Below are positions 11,301-20,352 of a DNA stretch of 64,000 bases, piece after piece (positions within the stretch are counted from its first letter, which is position 1; every line of letters starts with the position of its first letter). The DNA lies in NCBI RefSeq assembly GCF_000002875.2, contig NC_009399.2, positions 422,884 to 486,883 on the forward strand, read 5' to 3'. Position numbers and translations under genes: made by a program. This DNA comes from Leishmania infantum JPCM5. Its lineage: Eukaryota > Euglenozoa > Kinetoplastea > Trypanosomatida > Trypanosomatidae. The notes under the pieces were generated by a model. That model worked only from the letters and a program-made list of their open reading frames with translations. It ran no database searches and was not told the DNA's origin.

Positions 11301-11429
11301 CTCGAGATGGCGAACGGCATCGACAACAGCGAAGGCGCCAACGCGCCCGCAGCGCAGTAATGCAGAAAGACACCTCGAGGCAGGTCACACACGCACAAAC
11401 ACGCGCACACGTACACGCACGGGCGCGGC
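8380..11429. other. 3-kb spacer between polyprenyl synthase and GDH
   Basis: No gene is supported. It would carry the polyprenyl synthase 3' UTR and the GDH 5' UTR. Visible elements are a long purine-rich (+) stretch at 8510-9010, a TA run at 9409-9430 followed by GATA units, an AT-rich patch at 9500-9660 that would be U-rich in the transcript, and a poly-purine stretch near 10680-10720. Open frames of up to about 210 codons near 10795-11433 and 119 codons at 11001-11360 lack recognisable domains or a consistent coding strand. Confidence 0.5.
8471..8490 (-). promoter_or_regulatory. Predicted spliced-leader acceptor for GDH
   Basis: A run of C and T on the minus strand ends in CTCAG, with AG at 8472-8471, about 92 nt upstream of the ATG. 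A wider pyrimidine-rich region extends to about 8760. Confidence 0.55.
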
Positions 11430-12509
11430 TCATGACTTGCGGTTCATCACCATCGACAGCGCGCTCTCGAGTGCGTCGCGCGCGGGCGAGTGGTGCAACT
11501 TGTGCAGCGACTCCAACCCAAGCCGGCAGTGCTCGTCCGCGCGGTGCATGGCCTCGGCCACCGCACCTTCCTTTTCCACTGCCTCCAGGCAGAACTCCGC
11601 GTCGCCCGGCTCAGCGAAGCGGCGGCACACCATCTCACCCACCTTCGCGTTGCGCCGCGCCACGAGAAGCACCGGTATCGTCGCGATGCCCTCCTTCATG
11701 TCCACCAGCTTCGGCTTCCCCAGCATCTTCTCGTCGCCGGTGATGTCAAGGCAGTCGTCGAGGATCTGGAAGGCGATGCCAAGGTGCTTGCCAAAGTCGA
11801 AGGCCGTTTGCTCCAGTGCTTCATTGCCCGGGTCCGCCAGCACCGCCGTGGAAGCGAGCGAGTTGGCGATGAGCGACGCCGTCTTGCAGAAACTCTTCTG
11901 CTCGTAGCGCGGGATGTCGAAGCAGCCGTCCATCTGAATAAGCTCACCAGCTGTCAGCTCCTCCAGCGCTGTTGTCATGAGAATGACGATGCGTGGCACC
12001 TGCAGCGTCGCAATGTAGAAGGACGCGCGGGCCAGCATGTAGTCACCGGCGAGCACCGCACGCTTCGCGTCGTAGACCTTGTGCAGTGCGGGGCGTCCGC
12101 GACGCGTGCCGGTGCTGTCGATGACGTCGTCGTGCACCAACGACGCTGTATGGATCAGCTCCGTCACCTCTGCCAGCCGTAAGAAGGGCAGGATCGTGCC
12201 CGGCGTCACCTCGTCCAGCGACCCGATCGGCTCCTCGAGGAGACGTGCACTCACGTCGAGCGGCAGCATCGCATGCGCCATGAGCACCACCAGCGCCGGA
12301 CGCATCAGTTTGCCGCCGGCAGCCAGCACATACTTGCCGGCATGGTCCAGCACCTCGTTGTTCGTGTTGGTCACAAGCGACTGAATGTGCTCCTGGATGG
12401 CGGTGACCTCGCGGTTCACTAAGGCGAATGAGCGACCCTCCGCCGCGAGCGCCTTGCTGCCCTGCCTCTGCGCAGCGGCGCACAGCCGAGCCAGAGAACG
12501 CTGCAGCAT
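11430..12509 (-). CDS. SPPS: Long-chain polyprenyl (solanesyl-type) diphosphate synthase
   Basis: This 359-residue trans-prenyltransferase condenses isopentenyl diphosphate units onto an allylic primer to make the side chain of ubiquinone. Both aspartate-rich motifs are present: DDVID near residue 127 (in SLVHDDVIDSTGTRRGRP) and DDCLD near residue 252 (in QILDDCLDITGD), with LMRPALVVL earlier for the isoprenoid-binding region. Ala five residues before the first motif, instead of an aromatic residue, favours a long-chain product over farnesyl diphosphate. The N-terminus is basic and hydrophobic, compatible with organelle import. The C-terminus (NRKS) is not a canonical PTS1. The exact chain length cannot be read from sequence; ubiquinone-9 in Leishmania would make solanesyl likely. 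Confidence 0.9.
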   Translation of the reverse strand: MLQRSLARLCAAAQRQGSKALAAEGRSFALVNREVTAIQEHIQSLVTNTNNEVLDHAGKYVLAAGGKLMRPALVVLMAHAMLPLDVSARLLEEPIGSLDEVTPGTILPFLRLAEVTELIHTASLVHDDVIDSTGTRRGRPALHKVYDAKRAVLAGDYMLARASFYIATLQVPRIVILMTTALEELTAGELIQMDGCFDIPRYEQKSFCKTASLIANSLASTAVLADPGNEALEQTAFDFGKHLGIAFQILDDCLDITGDEKMLGKPKLVDMKEGIATIPVLLVARRNAKVGEMVCRRFAEPGDAEFCLEAVEKEGAVAEAMHRADEHCRLGLESLHKLHHSPARDALESALSMVMNRKS

Positions 12510-12592
12510 TCGCGTGTCTCCCTCTTCTTTCTTTGCTTGGAGGTCCGAGCCTCGGTGCGCGTGCGTGTGCCTATGTGTTGAGCACCACTCGG

Positions 12593-12625
12593 CTGTGAAG
12601 ATTATGCGACAGAAAAAGAAACAGC
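12593..12625 (-). promoter_or_regulatory. Predicted spliced-leader acceptor for polyprenyl synthase
   Basis: On the minus strand TTTCTTTTTCTG and further pyrimidines lead to CACAG, with AG at 12594-12593, about 84 nt before the ATG at 12509. Confidence 0.55.
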
Positions 12626-13545
12626 AGTTATAGCCAACTCAACAGCGGACGCAAACACACACATACACACACGTGTACGCGGAAGGAGGGAGGGAGGGCG
12701 ACAGTGATGCTCGTGACGCTACCATCTAAGAAAAAATACCAGTAGGTAAGGAACAGTAAGACAGACAGAAGATGGACGCTGCCTTGACGACTGTTGGGCT
12801 TCTCCTGATGACGCTTACTGTCTTAATATATATGTATATACGTATAGGTGTTAGGCTGGAGTGAGTGTGACACTGTGAAGAAGGTGGAAGGAAAGGGGGT
12901 GGAGGGGAGGGGGCGGATGTGTGTATGTGTGTGTGTCTGTGAGCAGAGGTGCTGCGTGATTGCTAGCCGCTTTCCTTTTTTATCCGGCCTGTGACTACTG
13001 TTGTTGGTGCGTATGCATGTATAGAGAGAGAAGGTGTGTGTGTGTGTGTGGGACGAGAGACACTGACCACACAGCAAGAGGCGCCGTATAGATGATGATA
13101 AGTCGACGCGCGCACAGACACACAGACACGGAAGGTCCACACGATGAAGTAAATCGCCGATTACGTGCACCCAACGCAAACAACCATTTGAAAAAACAAG
13201 GCAACAACGACAACAGAAAGCTAAGGAGTGATGTACACGTATGCATGTATGGACGCCGTCACGGGAAGACGTATGGAGATGAGCGAAGAAAGGCCGGAAA
13301 GGACCGCACAGGTGGCAGGAAGGGAGAGGTGGGCAGAGTCAAGTGAGAAGGAAAAGGGGCATGGCGTCGGCTACGCAGTGGTGGCCGTGGAGGGAAGAAG
13401 AGGGAGGAGGGGAGGCGGAGGGTACGCCGTGGGCTGCGGAGAGCGCCATCACCGTATCCACAGACGGCGACTCGCTCTCTCCTCCGCTCCCGCAGTTGCG
13501 CCTTTTTTCAAAGGTCGAGCTGTCCACGCTCAGAGCGCGCTCAGC

Positions 13546-13772
13546 ACACACACGCACACACGCACACACGCACACACACACACACACACGCACACGCACA
13601 CACACACACACGCACACGCACACACACACACACACACGCACACGCACACACACACACGCACACGCACACGCACACACGCACACGCACACGCACACACACA
13701 CACACGCACACGCACACACACACACACACACGCACACGCACACACACACACGCACACGCACACGCACACACC
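13546..13772. repeat. CA-type microsatellite with CACGCA interruptions
   Basis: About 225 bp of (CA)n broken regularly by G, giving CACGCA units. It lies in the predicted 3' UTR of the SNW gene and creates long spurious frames on both strands. Confidence 0.95.
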
Positions 13773-13840
13773 AAGCTATACTTTGCGCACCTCCATTACC
13801 ATCCACGCGGACACATCGATCAAGCTCTCGCCTGCGTGCG

Positions 13841-15505
13841 TCACAGACGTTGCTTCTTCTTGACGAACTTGTTGAGCTGGAAGCTGCCGCCGTCGTCGTC
13901 GTCATCGTCGGCGACACTCGCCTCGTCGTCTTCGCGCAGACGAATGCCATCGTGGTGGTGGTGGTGCTGCTGCTGTTCCACTTCGGCGAGTGCCTGCATC
14001 TCGCGCTGAATGCCCTCATTGCTGATTACCGCACTCGCGAAGACGCCGCCGCGCACGGCAGGCTTCCTGCTACCGCCTACGGTGCCGTCGCCGTCGTCGT
14101 CGCCGTTGTCGCTGGGGACTTGTCGGCCGAGCCCCCCGAATGGCTCTTGCTTCTCCTTGGACGATGGCGCCGCCGTGGGGTCGGCCGGGGCCATAGCACC
14201 ACTACCGCTCTTCGCGTATACAGAAGCTTCCTCTACGGATCTTAGTAGCTGCTCGTCCGCCTCGAGATCCTCCACGGTGATGTTCAGCCTCGTGGCGGCC
14301 CGCTCGCGCAGTCGCTGCTGTTGCTTCGCCAGCTTCTCCTGCTCTCGCAGCTCGCGCTCCAGCCGGATTCGCTCCATCCGCTGCTCCCGTGTCTCCCGGC
14401 GCTGCGCATGGGCTGCAAGCTCGGCCGCCTTCTGCTCGAGCAGCTGACGCGCCTTCTCCGCCTCCGCTGCCTCCAGCGCGGCTTGGCGGCGCTCTTCTTC
14501 CTCTGCCTTTGCCCTCTCCTTCTCTGCCAGCTCCGCGGCCACCTCCTTCGATGCCTGCTGCATCGCCACCGCCAGGTCCATCACGGCGTCACCGATGCCG
14601 CCACCCGGATCCAGTCGGTCATCCTGCTGCTGGGCAAGACGCTGCTCCACCGGCACGATAAGCTTTTTACGATTCTGCCAGCTGCTCACGCAGAACGGGA
14701 CCACCACCTTGCGGTTGTTGGCCGAAGCGGCGGCGGCGCCACCTCCACCAGCGCTGTACTCCGAGACCGCCGCCAGCATCATTGACGAAGCCGACGTTCT
14801 CGCGGCGAGGTCGCCGGATGCGCTGCCGCCATCGCCCGCCTGCTGCCCCTTGTTGTCGTTGCTGCTTCGGCCGCCGGAGCGCAGCAGCAGGGCATCTGTG
14901 AAGAGGGACTTTTTTTTCGTCGTCGGCGAGCGCACAATGGGGCCCGGGTCATGCATCGCTCCATCGACGCCGGTGGAGCTGCCGCCCGCCGCCGTGATCG
15001 TCAGCGCGAGTGCCTGGCTGTTCGACTTGTTCGAGGCGGAGCGGAGGCGGCTCTGCACAGCGAGGCTGTGGCTATCGAACACCTCTGTGGTCTGGCGAGA
15101 AGCGGCTAGGGTTTCTTGAAGCATCTGTGCGGTGCGCGCTGTTGTCTCTTCAGCCGTTTCACCTGTCGTGGAGGAAGAGGCGGTCGTGGCAAGAGCCGAA
15201 GTGCCGCACCTCAGCGCGGAAGTCCCTTGTGGGACCACCGTCAGGGCCTCCGAGGTGGAGGGTTGTAGGGACGAGTATGCTGATGCCAGTGGACCGCTTC
15301 TGCTGACTTGCGCAGCACCCGCGGCGCCTGGAACGCGGCGCACTGCCGCCTCCATCGGAGAACTTGTGCTTGTCGCCGCTTGGGAGACAGCGGCGGCGGC
15401 GGCGGCGAGCACCATGGCGGGTGCTCGCTGCTTCCCCATGCCGTGCGGGTACTGGATGAATGGGCAGTCTGCAAAGGACCCCCCATCGTAAAACTGAAGA
15501 CTCAT
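13841..15505 (-). CDS. SNW1: SNW/SKIP (Prp45-like) spliceosome protein
   Basis: I recognise this 554-residue protein as a divergent SNW-domain protein (human SNW1/SKIP, yeast Prp45), a component of the activated spliceosome. Three blocks match. Near the N-terminus, FYDGGSFADCPFIQYPHGMG resembles SKIP's FGDGGAF...QYPLDMG. Near residue 264, VPFCVSSWQNRKKLIVPVEQ corresponds to the signature PPCISNWKN...IPLDKR and is followed by a long charged Ala/Glu/Arg helix (about 300-410). The last residues, SFQLNKFVKKKQ, correspond to FGLDKFLEEAK. Between the blocks are low-complexity Ser/Thr/Ala and poly-Asp segments, and much of the usual SNW core is missing. I start at the ATG at 15505 because the frame further upstream has no ATG and lies beyond the predicted splice acceptor. 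In trypanosomatids it should act in SL trans-splicing. Confidence 0.82.
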   Translation of the reverse strand: MSLQFYDGGSFADCPFIQYPHGMGKQRAPAMVLAAAAAAVSQAATSTSSPMEAAVRRVPGAAGAAQVSRSGPLASAYSSLQPSTSEALTVVPQGTSALRCGTSALATTASSSTTGETAEETTARTAQMLQETLAASRQTTEVFDSHSLAVQSRLRSASNKSNSQALALTITAAGGSSTGVDGAMHDPGPIVRSPTTKKKSLFTDALLLRSGGRSSNDNKGQQAGDGGSASGDLAARTSASSMMLAAVSEYSAGGGGAAAASANNRKVVVPFCVSSWQNRKKLIVPVEQRLAQQQDDRLDPGGGIGDAVMDLAVAMQQASKEVAAELAEKERAKAEEEERRQAALEAAEAEKARQLLEQKAAELAAHAQRRETREQRMERIRLERELREQEKLAKQQQRLRERAATRLNITVEDLEADEQLLRSVEEASVYAKSGSGAMAPADPTAAPSSKEKQEPFGGLGRQVPSDNGDDDGDGTVGGSRKPAVRGGVFASAVISNEGIQREMQALAEVEQQQHHHHHDGIRLREDDEASVADDDDDDGGSFQLNKFVKKKQRL

Positions 15506-17012
15506 CAGCGCGTGTCCGGCTGTGCGTGCGACTGGGCGTACTGGGTTCGGTGGAAAGTTAGCGAGGTGCCCCAAACACGGAGACAGCGCAACGAAGTAGA
15601 AAACGAGCGACCTGCGAAGATCTCCACGCGGGCGCGCTGCTCATGGAGGTTTGGATGAAGAGAGCGCAGAAGGAGGGAGGGAGGGAGAGGGGGGTGAGGC
15701 GGAAGAGGTACAGTGGGAGAAACATCTATAGGCGGTCGCCGCGCATCTATGTAAATGTGCAGGTGCCCACCAAGTACAAGAAGGGAAAGCATGCCGGCTT
15801 CATCACGGGAGGCGGAGGGGATGCCCAATGAGCGGAGGGGGGAGGCGAGGTAGAGGGACACGTGGCAAAGACGCCTCCCACCTCCGCTCTGCTGTTTCTT
15901 TCTGTGCTCGATGCGCCACCAAGACGTGCCTGCTCCATTTCCTCCTCCTGCGTTCTCCTCTATCGCTGCCGTCCGTCCGTGCACAACCGTCACGCATACG
16001 CTCCCGAACACTGACGGCGCCGCCAACCACAGGGGGCGGGGACGGATGCGCACACCACAAAAACAGCCGTCAAGAGGAAGGCATACACACAGACAGAGCA
16101 CGGCTGCGAGCAGCAGATGCAGGGGGGTGGGGGACAGGCGGACATCTCGAGGGGGCAGGATGAGCGCGCCGCGCTGCTTTGCTACCCTCGCGCATCACTC
16201 TTCTGCTCTCGTCACTGTTTCCAGCGCCACAGCGGGACGCACCACTCCTGAAAATAAAAGAACACACAACAACAGGAAGAACTTCGGTGGCAATCCACTA
16301 GGAAGGCTGCACAAACACACGCACACGAGCTCCGCAGAGAGACGCAGACACGCTAACACACGGCCATCCTTGGCCTCGGCATATGCAAACATCCTGCATC
16401 GTGAGAAGTAGGTGCGAGAGGGAGGGAGGCGCAAGGTGAGGTGGATGGCGCTGGGTGACGGGGAGGACAGGGCAGGGTGAAATACATTAAGGGAAACTTC
16501 CCCATCCAAGACAGCGGCCCTTTCTCCCTTTCCACATGCGCTCCTCTGTGGTCCCCCTCAGCCCAGTCTTCATGACCATCTACATCCCGTACCCGAGCAC
16601 CACAGTCGATGCCTTTCTAGTCTCCACAACACATGCTTGTGTGTGTGTGCGCGCGCCTCACCGAGCGCCATGACGGAGAAGAGATCAAAGTCGAAGACCA
16701 AAAACCGCCCCGCGGAGACGCACACGTGCAAGACAACAAAACTAAAACGCCACGAAGCAACACGCGACTGCGAGCGTAGCGCACCCACATACAGGGAGGG
16801 GGTGGGCGGTGGCCGACGGGGTCGGAGACGGAGGCCACAGTGGCATGGCACCGCTGTCGTTCCGATAGGGGGGAGGGGGGAGGGGGGAGGGGGAGCCGAG
16901 GACACGGAGAGCCCGTTCGGGCACTTGCCCGCCAATAGAAAAATGACACGCACCCGTGGATGCGACCAGCGGTCGAGCCAGGTGCGCACGGCGGGGCAGC
17001 AAGCACCGCGCC
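15506..17012. other. Spacer between TXNPx copy 3 and SNW gene
   Basis: About 1.5 kb without a supported gene. It would be the 3' UTR specific to this TXNPx copy plus the SNW 5' UTR. It contains a G-rich polypurine run at 16867-16893 and no similarity that I can see to the 3' flanks of the other two TXNPx copies. Confidence 0.55.
15541..15590 (-). promoter_or_regulatory. Predicted spliced-leader acceptor for SNW gene
   Basis: A loose pyrimidine-rich region on the minus strand ends with CCCAG, AG at 15542-15541, 36 nt upstream of the ATG at 15505. Two further AGs lie closer to the ATG. Confidence 0.4.
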
Positions 17013-17612
17013 TCACAGCTTGCTGAAGTACCCCTCGACAGACGCCTTCGGCTCCGGCTTCATCGTGGGGGCGCCCTTCTTCCAGTTCGCGGGGCACACC
17101 TCGCCGTGCTTCTCCACGAACTGAAAAGCCTCCAGCAGGCGCAGAACCTCCTCCACGTTGCGGCCCACCGGCATGTCGTTGACGGTGATCTGGCGCACCA
17201 TGCCATTGGGGTCGATGATGAAGAGACCGCGGTAGGCCACGCCCTGTTTCTCCTCCAGCACGCCGTAGGCACGAGCGATGCTCTTGGTCTTGTCGGCCAG
17301 CATTGGAATCGCCATGGCGCCGAGGCCGCCCTTCTTGCGGTCCTGCAGCGTCCACTGCAGGTGCGCGTACTCGCTGTCCATGGAGCACGCGAGGACCTCG
17401 CAGTTGAGCTCGTTGAAGCGACTCACGTTTTCGGAGAACGCGATGATCTCTGTCGGGCACACGAAGGTGAAGTCGAGCGGGTAGAAGAAGAGCACGACCC
17501 ACTTGCCCTTGTAGGCGGCGAGGCTGATCTTCTTGAAGCTGCCGTTGGGCATGAGCGCCACCTCCTCGAAGGGCGGCGCGGGACAGTTGATCTTGGCGTC
17601 ACCGCAGGACAT
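17013..17612 (-). CDS. TXNPx: Tryparedoxin peroxidase (2-Cys peroxiredoxin), copy 3, C-terminal SKL
   Basis: This 199-residue 2-Cys peroxiredoxin reduces hydroperoxides and peroxynitrite with electrons from trypanothione via tryparedoxin. The peroxidatic C52 is in FVCPTEII and the resolving C173 in [12 protein letters not shown] (95-98) and YF (195-196), the pair linked to sensitivity to over-oxidation, are both present. The protein ends in the tripeptide SKL, a canonical peroxisomal/glycosomal PTS1, whereas copy 1 ends in SKQ; this copy could therefore be glycosomal, which is an inference. The only other difference from copy 1 is Glu at residue 120. The ATG follows a pyrimidine tract and AG by about a dozen nt. 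It is the last of three array copies in transcription order. Confidence 0.96.
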   Translation of the reverse strand: MSCGDAKINCPAPPFEEVALMPNGSFKKISLAAYKGKWVVLFFYPLDFTFVCPTEIIAFSENVSRFNELNCEVLACSMDSEYAHLQWTLQDRKKGGLGAMAIPMLADKTKSIARAYGVLEEKQGVAYRGLFIIDPNGMVRQITVNDMPVGRNVEEVLRLLEAFQFVEKHGEVCPANWKKGAPTMKPEPKASVEGYFSKL

Positions 17613-18260
17613 GGCTGGCTGGTGGCTGCGAGGGGGGCGCGGGGAGGGAGAAAACAAAGATGGGTGTGGAGAGCGCTGGGAGAGGGGCGTGTGCGTGAGG
17701 CGAGGGCGAATATGGGTTGGGAGCCGATGGATATATACGAGCGGTGATCCTGCGTGTGCGTGTGCGCATGTGTTGTGTGGGTTGTGGGGGCGGCGCGCGA
17801 GAGGGTTGGGGGGGGGATTGGTGAGGGGAGGAGGGATGGAAGGGGAAGGGGAAGGGCAAGCGTGCAAGAAAGGGTGATCAAGCGGCTAGCAAGGGAGATA
17901 GCTGGACATAACAGTCGGGACCTTCGCGTGCCTGGGGGCTCGGCAGAGCGCCGGCGTGTGCTCAAACCGAATTCGTGACTGGCGGTGAAGCAGGGCGTGC
18001 ACACATGTGCGACTCGGCTAGAGAGACGAGCCGATCGCCGTGCCGCCCGTGCCGATATAGTGCTGCTGCGGCCCGCGGCAAGTGATCGGCGTGGACGCCG
18101 TCAGCAGGCCTTGCGCCGTTGGCGCTCAGCTACCGAGAGGGGCGCGCACCGCCCTGCTGTGCGCGTGCCTTTCTCTGGTGCGGGAGCGGGCATACGCGCC
18201 GCGAGAACGGAGTTAGCGGCATCAGGGCAACGCGTAGGTGAGCTCGCCTCGGATGTCTGG
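17613..18260. other. TXNPx 5' flank and 3' flank of small gene (left copy)
   Basis: About 650 bp without a gene, identical to 20353-21001 apart from a G-run length change. It includes the TXNPx splice acceptor, C-rich minus-strand sequence and a TATATA at 17731-17736. Confidence 0.6.
17626..17655 (-). promoter_or_regulatory. Predicted spliced-leader acceptor, TXNPx copy 3
   Basis: TTTTCTCCCTCCCC and further C-rich sequence end in CGCAG, AG at 17627-17626. The identical signal precedes copy 2 (20366-20395) and copy 1 (23866-23895). Confidence 0.6.
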
Positions 18261-18611
18261 TCATCCCGAGAGACGGTCCTCTCCGCGGAGGCCCTTGAGG
18301 TCGAGGGGACCGCTCCGCGGTAGGTGCGCTGGCGCCTCGCGCTCCAGCTCAAGCGACTTCAAGTGCGGCATCTCGCTTGTCATCGAGTACCCGAGCGACG
18401 TGGGCAGCGGCGGCGGCGCCAGCACTGGCGGGTCCGCGAAGTGCCGCGCCGTGAAGTCGTCCGTCGACCGGAACACGTATTCGACCAGCACGACAACGCT
18501 GAGGATGAAGGCGCCGTGGAAGCGCAGCGAGGCAAAACGTGCACCACGTGCGCCACGGATCTTGCGGTGGTCCTTGCGCTTCCACCACTGCTCCGGCCAA
18601 AACACGGTCAT
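18261..18611 (-). CDS. Small single-span membrane protein of unknown function, copy 2
   Basis: I do not recognise this 116-residue protein. It starts with an aromatic and basic segment (MTVFWPEQWWKRKDHRK, residues 1-17), is strongly basic up to residue 31, and has one predicted membrane span at about residues 33-50 (GAFILSVVVLVEYVF). A Pro-rich and charged tail follows. The short basic N-terminus before a single span would fit an inner mitochondrial membrane protein, but that is speculation. A second copy at 21002-21352 encodes the same protein. The strand, the placement between TXNPx genes on the same transcript and its preservation in both copies favour a real gene; alternating genes are also a feature of the TXNPx array of L. 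major as I recall it. Confidence 0.62.
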   Translation of the reverse strand: MTVFWPEQWWKRKDHRKIRGARGARFASLRFHGAFILSVVVLVEYVFRSTDDFTARHFADPPVLAPPPLPTSLGYSMTSEMPHLKSLELEREAPAHLPRSGPLDLKGLRGEDRLSG

Positions 18612-19779
18612 GGCCCGGTGTGGGTGTGGGTGCGGTGCTGGTGGCGACTGACGTGTGCACGGGTAGCAATGCGTGTCTGAGTGTGCGTCTGCGTGTAGGC
18701 AGTGACCTGCTCCATGACCGCCCGTTCATGCGCTCCGAGGCGGGAGGGGGTGGGCAACAGGAAAGTGCGGCCGTAGAGAGTCGCAGCTGGGAGCACAAGA
18801 GTGTATTAAAGGAGTGTAGATGCCAGGGGTGCAAGGTGTTGCGCAGGTGGGGGGAGGTCGTCTGAAGGGAGAAGAGTGCGAGGTTAGGGCATTTCGCAGT
18901 CGCGCGTGTAAATGGTGGCCCAGGGGGTGGGCGTTGGGTGGGAGGAAGTGGCAGAGTGGTGGGGATGCTTGTGTGCGTTGACCCGCGCGTAGGCACATCG
19001 AGCACGGAGAGGCGGCTACGGGCCATCCCACGTGACGCCGCATCCGAGGTACGTGCTGTGTGCTGAGCAGGAGCCGTTGTTTAGTGTGTGCACCCCCGGC
19101 TGAGGGACACGATGAGGAGAGAGCGAGCACAAATCACGCAAAGACAGGTGAAAGCTAAGAGGGAGGTCGTGTAAAGCGTGGATTTCCTGCGCCGAGCTCC
19201 AGTAGACGTCGGCGTATGGAGAAGAGGTGGGCGGGCCTTGTGCTTGTGCTGGCGTGTCTGCAGGTTTAGGGTGGTGTTTTTTTTGGGGAGGGGGAGTGCA
19301 TGTACATGTATATCGTGTATGTTGCCACGCACGCACACGCTCTGGCTCACCTGCAGACACGCTCAGTCTGTCGCGTACACCAAACGCGTGCACAGTGGGT
19401 ACACGCGCCGCATATAAATATATAAGGCATCAGAGGACAAAGAAAACAGAAGAAATGAAGGGAAGCAAGTAGGTACCCGTGCCTGGGGATCTCTTGTAGC
19501 GGCAGAGGGGACGTTGGGAGGAAAGGGTGTGGGTGGTGTCGGCGGTCGTGGTGGTGGGGGCTGCGCGTGTGAGTGTGCGCATCGGCACGGCAGGCACAGA
19601 AGCCCACGAGCACAGGGGCGTGAGAGCACACCTACGCACCTCCTCCTTCAGCAAGCAGCGGCGCTCGCGGAAAAAAAGAAAAAAAACTATAGAACTGTGT
19701 TGAAATAGGGAAGGGAGGCTAAAGAGCCGGGGTGTGTACGCCCAGCTGTGAGAGAGAGGTAAGCCGCAACATCTGCTCC
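18612..19779. other. Spacer between TXNPx copy 2 and small gene
   Basis: About 1.2 kb, unique to this interval apart from its first 77 bp. It would hold the TXNPx copy 2 3' UTR, which is unrelated to the other TXNPx 3' UTRs. No gene supported. Confidence 0.55.
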
Positions 19780-20352
19780 TTACTTATTGTGATCGACCTT
19801 CAGGCCAGGGTCGCCCTTCTTCCAGTTCGCGGGGCACACCTCGCCGTGCTTCTCCACGAACTGAAAAGCCTCCAGCAGGCGCAGAACCTCCTCCACGTTG
19901 CGGCCCACCGGCATGTCGTTGACGGTGATCTGGCGCACCATGCCATTGGGGTCGATGATGAAGAGACCGCGGTAGGCCACGCCCTGTTTCTCCTCCAGCA
20001 CGCCGTAGGCACGAGCGATGCTCTTGGTCTTGTCGGCCAGCATTGGAATCGCCATGGCGCCGAGGCCGCCCTTCTTGCGGTCCTGCAGCGTCCACTGCAG
20101 GTGCGCGTACTCGCTGTCCATGGAGCACGCGAGGACCTCGCAGTTGAGCTCGTTGAAGCGACTTATGTTTTCGGAGAACTGGATGATCTCTGTCGGGCAC
20201 ACGAAGCTGAAATCGAGCGGGTAGAAGAAGAGCACGACCCACTTGCCCTTGTAGGCGGCGAGGCTGATCTTCTTGAAGCTGCCGTTGGGCATGAGCGCCA
20301 CCTCCTCGAAGGGCGGCGCGGGACAGTTGATCTTGGCGTCACCGCAGGACAT
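19780..20352 (-). CDS. TXNPx: Tryparedoxin peroxidase, copy 2, short C-terminal variant
   Basis: This 190-residue peroxiredoxin keeps C52 and C173 but ends in KKGDPGLKVDHNK. It is nine residues shorter than its neighbours and lacks their YF motif and SKL/SKQ end. It also has three substitutions clustered round the peroxidatic cysteine: Ser49 for Thr, Gln58 for Ala and Ile63 for Val. The shape matches the shorter peroxidoxin (Pxn1 type) described from L. chagasi/donovani, reported as the amastigote-biased form, while the longer forms are promastigote-biased. GGLG at 95-98 remains. Loss of YF predicts greater resistance to hyperoxidation (inference). The 3' UTR differs from the other copies, which is where stage regulation would reside. 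Confidence 0.95.
   Translation of the reverse strand: MSCGDAKINCPAPPFEEVALMPNGSFKKISLAAYKGKWVVLFFYPLDFSFVCPTEIIQFSENISRFNELNCEVLACSMDSEYAHLQWTLQDRKKGGLGAMAIPMLADKTKSIARAYGVLEEKQGVAYRGLFIIDPNGMVRQITVNDMPVGRNVEEVLRLLEAFQFVEKHGEVCPANWKKGDPGLKVDHNK

Larger units (their letters stand above)
12510..13840. other. Spacer between SNW gene and polyprenyl synthase
   Basis: No gene is supported. It holds the SNW 3' UTR, several short CA/TG and TA runs (for example 12829-12842) and a large CA satellite (13546-13772) that begins only about 70 nt past the SNW stop codon. Confidence 0.6.
17072..18688 (-). repeat. Duplicated TXNPx plus small-membrane-protein unit, left copy
   Basis: About 1.6 kb nearly identical to 19812-21429, with one length change in a G run and a few substitutions inside the TXNPx coding region. 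It covers most of TXNPx, its 5' flank and the whole small gene, and ends about 77 bp upstream of the small gene's ATG. The TXNPx 3' ends and 3' UTRs are outside the repeat and differ. Confidence 0.95.

Noticed and set aside
10795..11433. Minus-strand frame of 212 codons downstream of the polyprenyl synthase
   Set aside because: Begins in Cys/Val/Ala repeat sequence, has no domain, and more likely belongs to the 3' UTR.
13546..13772. Regularly spaced repeat as a possible CRISPR array
   Set aside because: Units are 6-bp CA variants without spacers, in a eukaryotic genome.
13228..14245. Plus-strand frames of 200-300 codons across the CA repeat and the SNW gene
   Set aside because: Half is microsatellite translation and the rest is antisense shadow of the SNW coding region.
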